A stretch of DNA of 64,000 bases, from contig CAIQUS010000084.1 of NCBI GenBank assembly GCA_903875045.1, positions 28,455 through 92,454 on the forward strand, read 5' to 3'. This stretch comes from an uncultured Bacteroidales bacterium (GTDB lineage: Bacteria > Bacteroidota > Bacteroidia > Bacteroidales > FEN-979). A program made the translations under genes and the position numbers. This document shows, piece after piece, positions 18,330-27,113 of this stretch. The notes beneath the pieces were generated by a model that was not told the origin of the DNA, did not search any database, and saw nothing but the letters and a program-made list of their open reading frames with translations. The stretch's first letter is position 1. Every line of letters starts with the position of its first letter.

Positions 18330-19580
18330 ATGGCTATACTAAAACCATTTAAAGGACTACGACCACCTGCTAACATTGTTAAGGAGCTTGCCTCAAGACC
18401 TTATGATGTCTTGAATTCTGAAGAAGCCAGGGAGGAAGCAAAAGGAAATCAATTTTCACTGTTGCATATAATTAAACCGGAAATTGATCTGCCTGCTTCA
18501 CTCGATATTCATTCGCAACAGGTATATGACAAAGCCAGAGAAAATTTTCTTGAATTCCAAAAACAAGGTTGGCTGCTACCCGACGGTGAAGAGCTACTCT
18601 ATATCTACGCTCAGACCATGAATGGCAAAACCCAATATGGAATTGTTGGCTGCGCCGGCGTGAATGATTACCTTGACGGGATTATTAAAAAACATGAACT
18701 GACTCGTAAGGATAAAGAAGAGGACAGGATGAAACATGTTCGCATAACCAATGCCAACATGGAGCCAGTCTTCTTTACTTACCCGGCGGTACCCGAATTG
18801 GATAAAATAGTTTCAGATTTTGTGCAAGCACACAGTCCGGAATATGATTTTGTGGCAGGAGATGGCGTTGGGCATCGCTTTTGGGTAATTTATGATCAAG
18901 CAATAAACAAAACCATCGTTGCACTTTTTCATAACAAAGTACCATTTACGTATGTTGCTGATGGCCATCACCGTACGGCTGCTGCTGCTTTGGTTGGGAA
19001 TGAAAAAAAAATGAATAATCCAGATCACAACGGGAGTGAAGAATATAACTATTTTCTTGCTGTGCATTTTCCCGATAATCAACTATCTATTATTGATTAC
19101 AACAGGGTTGTCAAAGATTTGAATGGATTGTCGATTGACGATTTCCTGAAAAAACTGGAATCGGCCTTCACTATCGAACGAAAAGGCGCAGAAATTTATA
19201 AGCCTGATTCACTTCATAACTTTGGTTTATACCTGGAAGGGACCTGGTATTCTCTGACTGCCAGAGAAGGCACTTTTAATGATGCTGATCCTATTGGTGT
19301 TCTGGATGTTACAATTCTTTCACGTCTCATTTTAGAGCCGATTCTTGGCATTACAGATCTGCGGACTTCTACTCGCATCGATTTTGTTGGCGGGATCAGA
19401 GGTTTGGGGGAATTAAAAAAGAGGGTTGATTGTGGCGAAATGAAAGTTGCGTTCGCTCTGTTTCCGGTCTCGATGAAGCAATTAATCGATATTGCCGATT
19501 CAGGCAATATCATGCCGCCAAAAACAACCTGGTTTGAACCCAAACTGCGTTCCGGCCTGGTTGTTCACAAACTCGATTAA
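18330..19580 (+). CDS. DUF1015 family protein of the serine cluster
   Basis: A 416-residue cytoplasmic protein beginning MAILKPFKGLRPP, with SRPYDVLNSEEAREEA, KHELTRKDKEEDRMKHV, the highly conserved YVADGHHRTAAA (about 209-220) and a C-terminal FALFPVSMKQL. This is the DUF1015 family. It regularly accompanies serC and serA in Bacteroidota and Clostridia, which suggests a role in serine metabolism. The DGHHR motif resembles that of the ParB-like serine kinases SerK and SbnI, so phosphorylation or dephosphorylation at the serine/phosphoserine step is a reasonable idea; that step is inference. Convergent with the LTA-synthase-like gene, 6 bp away. Confidence 0.9.
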   Translation: MAILKPFKGLRPPANIVKELASRPYDVLNSEEAREEAKGNQFSLLHIIKPEIDLPASLDIHSQQVYDKARENFLEFQKQGWLLPDGEELLYIYAQTMNGKTQYGIVGCAGVNDYLDGIIKKHELTRKDKEEDRMKHVRITNANMEPVFFTYPAVPELDKIVSDFVQAHSPEYDFVAGDGVGHRFWVIYDQAINKTIVALFHNKVPFTYVADGHHRTAAAALVGNEKKMNNPDHNGSEEYNYFLAVHFPDNQLSIIDYNRVVKDLNGLSIDDFLKKLESAFTIERKGAEIYKPDSLHNFGLYLEGTWYSLTAREGTFNDADPIGVLDVTILSRLILEPILGITDLRTSTRIDFVGGIRGLGELKKRVDCGEMKVAFALFPVSMKQLIDIADSGNIMPPKTTWFEPKLRSGLVVHKLD

Positions 19581-19586
19581 CATCCA

Positions 19587-21443
19587 TCAATTGTTCATGT
19601 ATTCTCCAAAAACCGTTTGAAGGTATGCTTTCCCTTCCTGTTTGATTGAATCTGCCAGTTTAGGATCAGTCCACCAGTAGTAAAAGTCAGGACCTTTGTC
19701 GTAGGTGAAATAACCATAAGGCCTTATCCATCCAACACCATCTTCGGTGGTATAATAGGCAAAATCAGGGGCCAGTGGGTTAAACAGATTTTTACTGTAA
19801 TGAAACCGATTGGCCGGCAAGTTCAGCTGCCCAAGCAAGGTGGCCGCAATATCATGCTGATTTCCAAGCTTGTGACAAACGCTTCCCCTGAAATTTTCCC
19901 TGATCACGTTTCCGTAAAACAACATTGGTATTTTATGATATTCTTTTGAATATGGATGCCAGTTACGATAGGAATTATGACTATGATCTGCAACCAGAAT
20001 AAATAGCGTGTTGTTGAACCAGGGTTCGTTTTTCGCTTTTGCGAAAAATTCGCCTAAACAATGATCGGTGTAGTAAGCAGCGTTGATATATTCATGTTCG
20101 TTATCTCCCCATTTCAAGGGTTTTTTAAATGGCTGGTCCCATGGAGAATGTGTACTGAGTGTAAAAAGTGCAGCAAAAAAAGGTTGTTTCATTTTACCAA
20201 TGTCATCTTCCAGATAACCCAGCGTAAATTCATCGTGGATTCCCAACTTGCCCTGGGGCATGTTTTTTGGGAAATTATCCCCTTCCATGATCTTATCGAA
20301 ACCATTGAAAATAATATAACTCTTGATATTGCCGTAAATCAGCTGGCCTCCAAAGTAAAACGATGAACTGTATCCGATACTTTTCAGATCTTTGACGATG
20401 CTCGGCAGTTTGACAAATTTATCGGGTTGAACCGTGATTGAACTGATGGGATGTGCCGGGAAACCACCAAAAATAGAAGCCATCCCCTGTTCTGACCGTG
20501 CACCGGAAGCATATAATTGGTCGAACAAAATCCCGTTCTGCGTTAACTTTTTAAACTCGGGGGTAATGCCGGGTTCACCACCTAAATCTTCTATTAAATC
20601 GGCCGACCAGCTTTCAAGGATCAGCAATACAATGTTTGGTCGACTTGTTTTCAGTATCGATTGGGTCGAATCATGAGGCGTGTAATAAATCTTCTTCATG
20701 ATTTCAGCAGCAGATTCCTGTTTCATGAACATATATGGGTCATGATCGAAGTTTTTCAGGTTTTCAAAAATACTGATATACAGATTAAAAGCATTATTTA
20801 CTGCAGCAATGTTCAGGATATTATGATCAGAATAATATGATTGGCTTTGATTAATGGGTATCTGCTGAATTCCACCGCGTAATCCGACAAGGAGAAAACC
20901 AGGGACGAAAATTACAAAAACCAATGAAAACCAGTTATTCCTTTTGATATCCTCAAGATTCATATAAAACACCCTCATATAGGCAAAAATACCCCCGACC
21001 GCAATTAAAATAAAAACAAATACCAGCAGATAAAAGGTAAGCGTCTCGGCAGAGTTGAAGATCTCACCAGGATGCCGGAGATATTTTATCACTTTATAGG
21101 TCAGCTTGGTCTTCCATTCGGCATAGATGCCCATTTCGCCGGCTGCTATGAGGCTGTAGCCGGCAATAATGATACTTGTATATACCTTGTTAATATAATT
21201 CAGCCACCGGGGGCTCCATACAGACTGTACTGCAAGAATTAAAAAAGGAAGAACCATGATATAGCAGGCTGTTGCCAGATCAAGTTTCAGAGAATTCCAG
21301 AATACACCAAGGACTTCCGTATACCTTATTTTTTCAACAATAATGATATTCAGGTAATAGATGATAAAAATCAACCGGGTAAGGTTGAAAAACAAGACCC
21401 AAAAAGCAAGTTGCCGCAGAAAGGATAATACTATTTTTCGCAT
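19587..21443 (-). CDS. LTA synthase family protein (membrane sulfatase-fold phosphoglycerol/phosphoethanolamine transferase)
   Basis: A 618-residue membrane protein. The first 190 residues hold about five transmembrane helices. The extracytoplasmic domain is of the alkaline phosphatase/sulfatase type: LLILESWSADL (metal-binding Glu), the nucleophile region ASGARSEQGMASIFGG (Ser at about 313, where lipoteichoic acid synthase has Thr), LSTHSPWDQP and FILVADHSHN (metal-binding Asp-His). A Gram-negative lipid or glycan is the probable acceptor. It has a canonical promoter at 21458-21488 and is divergent from yggS. Confidence 0.9.
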   Translation of the reverse strand: MRKIVLSFLRQLAFWVLFFNLTRLIFIIYYLNIIIVEKIRYTEVLGVFWNSLKLDLATACYIMVLPFLILAVQSVWSPRWLNYINKVYTSIIIAGYSLIAAGEMGIYAEWKTKLTYKVIKYLRHPGEIFNSAETLTFYLLVFVFILIAVGGIFAYMRVFYMNLEDIKRNNWFSLVFVIFVPGFLLVGLRGGIQQIPINQSQSYYSDHNILNIAAVNNAFNLYISIFENLKNFDHDPYMFMKQESAAEIMKKIYYTPHDSTQSILKTSRPNIVLLILESWSADLIEDLGGEPGITPEFKKLTQNGILFDQLYASGARSEQGMASIFGGFPAHPISSITVQPDKFVKLPSIVKDLKSIGYSSSFYFGGQLIYGNIKSYIIFNGFDKIMEGDNFPKNMPQGKLGIHDEFTLGYLEDDIGKMKQPFFAALFTLSTHSPWDQPFKKPLKWGDNEHEYINAAYYTDHCLGEFFAKAKNEPWFNNTLFILVADHSHNSYRNWHPYSKEYHKIPMLFYGNVIRENFRGSVCHKLGNQHDIAATLLGQLNLPANRFHYSKNLFNPLAPDFAYYTTEDGVGWIRPYGYFTYDKGPDFYYWWTDPKLADSIKQEGKAYLQTVFGEYMNN

Positions 21444-21457
21444 AAAGTAAAAAAATG

Positions 21458-21488
21458 CAAAGGTAAGCCTTAGACCTGTTCGTTCAAA
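21458..21488 (-). promoter_or_regulatory. Promoter of the LTA-synthase-like gene
   Basis: On the minus strand TTTG (21485-21488), 19 bp, TACCTTTG (21458-21465), 14 bp before the start codon. It matches the Bacteroidota consensus exactly. Confidence 0.75.
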
Positions 21489-21492
21489 TGTG

Positions 21493-21500
21493 TATTTTTG
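21493..21500 (+). promoter_or_regulatory. -7 element of yggS
   Basis: TATTTTTG (TAnnTTTG) 22 bp before the TTG start at 21523, back to back with the promoter of the divergent gene. No clear -33 element. Confidence 0.45.
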
Positions 21501-21522
21501 TTAGATAATAATCCTGTCTGAT

Positions 21523-22191
21523 TTGAATATCGCCGAAAACCTTCAAAGGCTTAAAAAGTCCATTCCTGACCACGTCAGTATTGTATCTGTGTCAAAGCAA
21601 CAACCTGTTGCACTCCTCATGGAAGCTTATCAGGCCGGGCAGCGGGTTTTTGGTGAGAATAAAGCCCAGGAACTGGCATTGAAACAATTTCAGCTCCCGA
21701 ATGATATAGCATGGCATTTTATCGGGCATCTTCAAACCAATAAAGTGAGGCAACTGGCACCATTCATCAGCCTTATCCATAGCATTGACAGGCTAAGTTT
21801 GCTTACCGAGGTAAATAAGGAAGCAGCAAAAAACAGCCGGGTTATTGACTGTTTGCTTCAGTTCCACATTGCTACCGAAGAAACCAAATTCGGAATGAAT
21901 ATCGAAGAAGCCCGGGTACTGCTTGAATCCGATGGTTACCATGCATGTGCAAATATCAGGATTACCGGAGTGATGGGCATGAGCAGCTTTTCAGATAATA
22001 CTGATTTGGTTAGGAAAGAATTTCAATGTTTGCATGATTACTTTCTAACTTTGAAACGGCTTTTTTTTAATCAACAACGCAGTTTCGAGGTTATTTCGAT
22101 GGGCATGTCGGGAGATTACCAGATTGCGATTGAAGAAGGCAGCACCATGGTACGCATTGGCACTGCCATTTTCGGCGAACGGAAATATTAA
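21523..22191 (+). CDS. YggS family PLP-binding protein (PLP homeostasis)
   Basis: A 222-residue single-domain PLP protein of the YggS/PROSC family, which buffers and delivers pyridoxal phosphate. The N-terminus carries the PLP lysine (VSVSKQQP, Lys25). Further motifs are FGENKAQE, WHFIGHLQTNKVR, TKFGMN, GVMGMSSF, SMGMSGDYQIAIEEG and the terminal VRIGTAIFGER. The start is TTG at 21523, since no ATG lies close upstream and the protein aligns with the family from this point. It is followed after 19 bp by the DUF3298 gene. Confidence 0.95.
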   Translation: MNIAENLQRLKKSIPDHVSIVSVSKQQPVALLMEAYQAGQRVFGENKAQELALKQFQLPNDIAWHFIGHLQTNKVRQLAPFISLIHSIDRLSLLTEVNKEAAKNSRVIDCLLQFHIATEETKFGMNIEEARVLLESDGYHACANIRITGVMGMSSFSDNTDLVRKEFQCLHDYFLTLKRLFFNQQRSFEVISMGMSGDYQIAIEEGSTMVRIGTAIFGERKY

Positions 22192-22210
22192 CAACAATAA
22201 GGATTTTCAG

Positions 22211-23281
22211 ATGAAAAACTATCTTGGATTAACGCTCTTTTTGTGCTTGTATACATTGAATATCCAGGCACAGAACGTACTTCCGCCATCATGCTATTTA
22301 AGAATGGAAGGCATGAAAGACCAAAAAACTAAAATTATCCTGCACCTTGTTAAATTGAATGATAGCCTTTATGGTGCTTACAGTTCAGGGGAATTCTCCG
22401 GGAAAATCACTGCCAAGGGGAAATTTTGGCTGAAAACCTGGCCCGGAGATAATGGAATTGAAATTAAAGGGCAATTCAAAGATGAACATCATGCCTCCAT
22501 TTCCTGGGAGGATCCAGCGAATAAAGGCAAAAGCTTTTCCTTTGATTTGACTGAAAAATACCCCGAAGGAAGTACCCGGTTAAACGTATTTTCTGATATA
22601 GCAGAGCAAAAACTCCTCAAGGATCCTAAATCACCGCATGCGTCCTTAAAGCTGGCACTTCTGATACCAGAGATACCAGAAAGCCATGCCTTCGGAATAG
22701 ATTCGCTGAACCGGATTATGTTAAACAAATTTAGTGAAGGTACAGAGTATAAGGGTGATCCGTCATCTGAAGTAACCTTACTCTCATCAATGAAGAAAGA
22801 TTTTTTCGAAAATTACATCAGCAGCAATGAAACCATGTACAGGGAAATGCCTGGTGCCAGTTACGGTTGGGAGTTGCTCAAGTCTACATACATTATATTT
22901 AACGAAGAGGACAAACTCTCCTTTTATATTCTGAATTACACTTTTACAGGTGGTGCACATGGCCTTGAAACCCAACTTTTCACTTCAGTCGATATGAAAA
23001 CAGGAAGAACCATTACCATCAACGAGCTGTTTAAACCTGGATATGAAAATAGACTTATGAACCTGCTTACCAATAAATTACATCAAATGATCAAATTGCC
23101 TCTGCAAACAAAACTTACTGAATCCGGGTATTTTGTCGACGAGATCAAGCCCAACGATAACTTCTATCTGAATGGAGAAGGAGTTGGTTTTTTTTACAAC
23201 CATTACGAGATTGCACCCTACTCTTTTGGAACGACAAATATTTTTCTTACAAAGGAAGAGTTGAAAGGGGTTTTAAAATAG
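22211..23281 (+). CDS. Exported DUF3298/RsiV-like protein
   Basis: A 356-residue exported protein; the ATG at 22211 opens a clear signal peptide (MKNYLGLTLFLCLYTLN, cleavage near IQAQ), which I prefer over the longer frame. The C-terminal half has the DUF3298 signature FTGGAHGLETQLFTSVDMKTG, TITINELFKPG and a final FFYNHYEIAPYSFG, as in RsiV and PdaC ectodomains. RsiV-type domains bind lysozyme in Firmicutes; whether this one does is unknown. The N-terminal half is a small beta domain about substrate or ligand. It overlaps the 3' end of the convergent prmC by 35 bp. Confidence 0.83.
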   Translation: MKNYLGLTLFLCLYTLNIQAQNVLPPSCYLRMEGMKDQKTKIILHLVKLNDSLYGAYSSGEFSGKITAKGKFWLKTWPGDNGIEIKGQFKDEHHASISWEDPANKGKSFSFDLTEKYPEGSTRLNVFSDIAEQKLLKDPKSPHASLKLALLIPEIPESHAFGIDSLNRIMLNKFSEGTEYKGDPSSEVTLLSSMKKDFFENYISSNETMYREMPGASYGWELLKSTYIIFNEEDKLSFYILNYTFTGGAHGLETQLFTSVDMKTGRTITINELFKPGYENRLMNLLTNKLHQMIKLPLQTKLTESGYFVDEIKPNDNFYLNGEGVGFFYNHYEIAPYSFGTTNIFLTKEELKGVLK

Positions 23282-24143
23282 CAACTGCAAACCTGTCCTT
23301 GCCATGAAAATCCTTTAAAATACGAACCTCATCAAAGCCCAGGGAAAGGATCAATGCACGAACTTGCATGCCAAAGCGTTCATTTATCTCAAAATAGAGT
23401 CGGGCCGGAGGATTCAGATGGCCGATCGCAAATGTGGAGATGGCCCTGTAAAACACCAGTGGATCATTGTCAGTGACAAATAAAGCTTCGGCCGGTTCAT
23501 AGCAAAGCACATTACGATGCATCAGTTCCTTTTCACTTTCCGGAATGTATGGAGGGTTGCTGACGATGATATGATATTTCCCAAAGCCAATCCAATTCGA
23601 TGGCTCCAGTATGTCAGAAAGGAGAAAAGATATTTCACAATGGTTAACCCTTGCGTTTTCCCTTGCAGTTTCAAGTGCACCAACAGATTTGTCGACTGCA
23701 GTAACGATAGACTGAGGGAAATGTTTTTTAAGGTCTATTGCAATACAGCCTGAACCTGTACCAATATCAAGCATCGCAAAAGGCCGGTTCATATCCTCAC
23801 GGAGATCGGATTTAATGATCAAACACAGTTCTTCGGTTTCAGGCCTCGGAACCAACACCTGGGAATTCACCTTTAATAAAGTTTCATTAAACCATGTTTT
23901 TTGGAGGATATATTGAATGGGGCATCCTCTGGATAACTCTTCCAGGGCAAGTTTCAATGATTTTAGTGCTGGTTCAGGTATTTCGGCATCGGGTGACCAA
24001 TGAATCCTGGTTTTAGGCCAGCCGAGATACTCTTCAAACAGGGTGTAGATAAACTGCCTGATCTCTTCATCAGGATAGAGACCTGATAGTTGCTGACGAA
24101 AATCCCTGATCAAATTTTTTACCAAATTTCCCGTTAGTTCCAT
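23247..24143 (-). CDS. prmC: Release factor glutamine N5-methyltransferase
   Basis: A 298-residue methyltransferase that methylates the Gln of the GGQ motif in RF1/RF2. The N-terminal helical domain is followed by VLVPRPETEEL, the SAM-binding LDIGTGSGCIAIDL and the catalytic VSNPPYIP (about 197-204), which binds the glutamine side chain. ALFVTDNDPLVFYRAI and YFEINERFG complete the family pattern. It is divergent from yigZ with only 35 bp between the two starts. Confidence 0.95.
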   Translation of the reverse strand: MELTGNLVKNLIRDFRQQLSGLYPDEEIRQFIYTLFEEYLGWPKTRIHWSPDAEIPEPALKSLKLALEELSRGCPIQYILQKTWFNETLLKVNSQVLVPRPETEELCLIIKSDLREDMNRPFAMLDIGTGSGCIAIDLKKHFPQSIVTAVDKSVGALETARENARVNHCEISFLLSDILEPSNWIGFGKYHIIVSNPPYIPESEKELMHRNVLCYEPAEALFVTDNDPLVFYRAISTFAIGHLNPPARLYFEINERFGMQVRALILSLGFDEVRILKDFHGKDRFAVAILKPLSTLPL

Positions 24144-24178
24144 GCTGCGAAAGTAAAAATAAAAGTAACTTCGTGACG

Positions 24179-24787
24179 ATGGAAAATGTTAAAGATTCGT
24201 ATCTGTCAATTGAAGGTGAAGGCCGGGCAATTTTCAGAGATAAAGCAAGCAAATTCCTGGCGGTGGCACGGCCGGTTTCAACCGAAGAAGAGGTAAAGGA
24301 AAACCTCGACGAGTTGAGAAAGTCCTACCACGACGCTAACCATCATTGCTATGCATACCGGTTAGGTCTCGAAAATAATGTATACCGGATCAATGATGAT
24401 GGTGAACCTTCCGGTTCGGCCGGAAAACCAATCTACGGTCAATTATTATCATTGGGTCTTTCTGATGTTCTCGTTGTTGTTATCAGATATTTTGGAGGGA
24501 CAAAACTTGGAATTCCTGGGCTTATACATGCATACCGCACTGCTGCAAGGGAAGCACTGGACCAAACAGCCATTATTGAGAAAATCATCCGGGTGCAATT
24601 CAAGGTTATTTTTGATTATCCGATGATGAACGAAATAATGCGTATTTTAAAAGAAGAGCGGGTCAAAATCGTTCATCAGGCTGCAACGGAAAAGTGTGAA
24701 ATCGACTTTCAGGTACGTAAAAATCATGAAGAAAAAATGAAATTCAGGCTAACACAGCTCAAAAACATAGAGTTAACTAAACCCTAA
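24179..24787 (+). CDS. YigZ/IMPACT family protein
   Basis: A protein of about 202 residues with the N-terminal UPF0029 domain: FRDKASKFLA, DANHHCYAYRLG, DDGEPSGSAGKPI and VIRYFGGTKLGIPGLIHAYR, plus a smaller C-terminal domain (IMPACT/YigZ architecture). Homologues bind ribosome-associated GCN1-like partners in eukaryotes, while the bacterial role is undefined. I choose the ATG at 24179; the longer frame begins with GTG two codons earlier. Confidence 0.92.
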   Translation: MENVKDSYLSIEGEGRAIFRDKASKFLAVARPVSTEEEVKENLDELRKSYHDANHHCYAYRLGLENNVYRINDDGEPSGSAGKPIYGQLLSLGLSDVLVVVIRYFGGTKLGIPGLIHAYRTAAREALDQTAIIEKIIRVQFKVIFDYPMMNEIMRILKEERVKIVHQAATEKCEIDFQVRKNHEEKMKFRLTQLKNIELTKP

Positions 24788-25182
24788 CGAAATTGGCCTG
24801 CCACGCGACAATAATAAGTCTGAATAATAATTATGAGAGGATTGATTTTTTTAACTAATTGAAATATAGACATTAAGTTATTTAGATGCATTCTTAATAG
24901 TAAAATATGCCCAGATAATTCTTTGATCAATTCGTTGATGTGATGGAAAATAGAATGGTGCAGATCGATTTTTTAGACGAACGAATCAAGGTACTTTAAA
25001 AAAACAATTTTTTAATTAATCAAGGGTAAAAAGTTTTTTTTATCCACTTTTTTTTTGAAAATTTGTTAATTAAATCGACCAACACTTCAGACGAGGATTT
25101 TGACTTGCGGACAAATTCCAACAACTTGATAAATATAACGATACGAGAAAAAAGCAATTAATCATTCATGGTAATTTAATTA
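24788..25182 (+). other. AT-rich intergenic region before dnaA, candidate oriC
   Basis: A 395-bp stretch with no credible gene, strongly AT-rich, with T- and A-runs at 24998-25060. It contains one near-consensus DnaA box, TTATCCACT (25040-25048, last base differs), beside a T-run that could be an unwinding element. The region adjoins dnaA, a common position for bacterial origins. I could not find the cluster of boxes that would make this convincing. Confidence 0.3.
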
Positions 25183-26619
25183 ATGGAAAAGAGCGCAGTT
25201 GAAGTTTGGGAAAATTGCCTGAAAGTCATAAAAGATAATATAAACTACCAAAGCTTTAAAACCTGGTTTCTTCCGATTAATGCAGTGAAGTTGCAGGACC
25301 ACGTTTTAACGATTCAGGTTCCAAGCCAGTTTTTTTATGAATGGCTTGAGGAGCATTACATCGGATTACTTAAAAAAACAATCAAAAAAGAACTGGGAAC
25401 GGCAGGGCGGTTAGAGTACAGTATCATTGTAGACAATTCCGATACCGAACCAGGACCTTACACGATCAATGTACCAACAGGGGAGAAAAGAGCAACCTTA
25501 AATCCGTCCGTGTCTATGCCCATCGATCTGAATAGAGGCACTTCAAAAGAGATTCCTAACCCATTTATTATCCCCGGGTTAAAAAAAATCAAGATTAACT
25601 CTCAATTAATCGAAAGTTACTCTTTTGATAATTTTATTGAAGGTGACTGTAATCGTTTGGCCAGATCTGCGGGATTTGCCATTGCCAGCAACCCGGGAAA
25701 AACGGCATTCAACCCACTCCTTATATATAGTGTTACCGGCCTTGGTAAAACGCATCTTTCACATGCCATTGGCCTTCAGGTCAAGAACAACTTTCCTGAA
25801 AAAACTGTTCTCTACGTTACTACGGATCAGTTTACAAACCAATTCATTGATTCTGTCAGAAATAACAACCAAAACGATTTCATCCATTTTTATCAGATGA
25901 TCGATGTACTCATTCTGGATGATATTCATAACCTGGCAGGTAAAGAGAAAACCCAGGATGTGTTTTTTCACATCTTCAATCACCTCCATCAAAAAAGCAA
26001 TCAGATCATCCTCACCTCAGATAAACCACCGGTAGAGATGAAAGGCATTGAACCCCGGTTGCTTTCACGGTTTAAATGGGGGTTATCAGCCGACCTGCAG
26101 ATTCCTGATCTTGAAACGCGCATTGCCATCCTGCACAAAAAACTTTACAACGATGGAATTCAGATTCCATCTGAAGTTATCGAATACCTGGCATATAATA
26201 TCAATACGAATATCAGGGAGTTGGAAGGTGCCCTGATATCTCTCCTCGCACAATCCTCCCTGAACAAAAAAACCATTACACTCGAACTTGCCAAACAAAT
26301 GATTGACAAGTTTGTGAAAAATACTTCACGCGAAATTTCCATCGATTATATTCAAAAGGTTGTTTGCGAGTTTTTCAACATCCCGATCGAGTTGATATAC
26401 TCAAAAACCAGGAAACGCGAAATTGTGCAGGCACGCCAGCTTTCGATGTATTTTTCGAAAAAACACACCAAATCATCACTTGCCAGCATCGGCCTGCATT
26501 GTGGAAATAAAGACCATGCAACGGTACTGCATGCCTGCCGCACCGTCAACAACCTTGTTGAAACTGACCGGCAGTTCAGGCAATTTGTTGAAGAATTGGA
26601 CAAACGGATTAAATTGTAA
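25183..26619 (+). CDS. dnaA: Chromosomal replication initiator DnaA
   Basis: A 478-residue initiator ATPase. Domain I (about 1-85) begins VWENCLKVIKDN; a linker (90-145) follows. The AAA+ domain starts at SFDNFIEGDCNRLA, with Walker B VLILDDIHNLAGKEKTQ, the sensor/arginine region EPRLLSRFKWGL and PDLETR. The C-terminal DNA-binding domain has the signature NKDHATVLHACRTV. The P-loop reads YSVTGLGKTH where the usual form is YGGVGLGKTH; the first glycine of GxxxxGKT is replaced by Ser. The Lys and Thr remain. It is followed by the phosphatase gene after 17 bp. Confidence 0.97.
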   Translation: MEKSAVEVWENCLKVIKDNINYQSFKTWFLPINAVKLQDHVLTIQVPSQFFYEWLEEHYIGLLKKTIKKELGTAGRLEYSIIVDNSDTEPGPYTINVPTGEKRATLNPSVSMPIDLNRGTSKEIPNPFIIPGLKKIKINSQLIESYSFDNFIEGDCNRLARSAGFAIASNPGKTAFNPLLIYSVTGLGKTHLSHAIGLQVKNNFPEKTVLYVTTDQFTNQFIDSVRNNNQNDFIHFYQMIDVLILDDIHNLAGKEKTQDVFFHIFNHLHQKSNQIILTSDKPPVEMKGIEPRLLSRFKWGLSADLQIPDLETRIAILHKKLYNDGIQIPSEVIEYLAYNINTNIRELEGALISLLAQSSLNKKTITLELAKQMIDKFVKNTSREISIDYIQKVVCEFFNIPIELIYSKTRKREIVQARQLSMYFSKKHTKSSLASIGLHCGNKDHATVLHACRTVNNLVETDRQFRQFVEELDKRIKL

Positions 26620-26636
26620 CCGAACCTAACCAGGCT

Positions 26637-27113
26637 TTGATAAAAATTCTTTTCGTCTGTACTGGCAATATCTGCCGCTCTCCAATGGCAGAAGGCATTT
26701 TACGTGAGAAATTAAAAGAAAGAAGGATACCTGCCGAAGTCGATTCATGCGGATTTGAATCATTTCATGTTGGCGACCCTCCCGATTCAAGGGCTCAGGA
26801 AGTTACCAGAAAGCGAAGAATAGATCTTTCATCACACAGGGCAAGGTTGTTTACAACCCAGGATTTTGACAGATTTGACTATATTTTCGCGATGGATTCC
26901 TCTCATTTCAACAATATCATGAAACTCGCCAGAAATGATTCAGACAGATCAAAAGTCGATTTTATGCTGAATGTATTGCATCCGGGGCAAAACCTAGGTG
27001 TACAAGATCCCTGGTACCATGGCATGAAAGCTTTCGAACAGGTTTACTGGCAATTGGATGAAGCATGCGAGAGGTTCGTAGAGACTTTGATCACTGAACC
27101 CCCGCACAAATGA
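26637..27113 (+). CDS. Low-molecular-weight protein-tyrosine phosphatase
   Basis: A 158-residue cytoplasmic phosphatase. The active-site loop VCTGNICRSPMAEG (Cys at about 8, Arg at 14) stands at the N-terminus, and the general-acid Asp is in VQDPWYHG. The start is TTG at 26637, the only start that keeps the whole catalytic strand. It sits 17 bp after dnaA and overlaps the next gene by 4 bp (ATGA), so it belongs to the dnaA operon. No tyrosine kinase gene is in view, so its substrate is open. Confidence 0.94.
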   Translation: MIKILFVCTGNICRSPMAEGILREKLKERRIPAEVDSCGFESFHVGDPPDSRAQEVTRKRRIDLSSHRARLFTTQDFDRFDYIFAMDSSHFNNIMKLARNDSDRSKVDFMLNVLHPGQNLGVQDPWYHGMKAFEQVYWQLDEACERFVETLITEPPHK

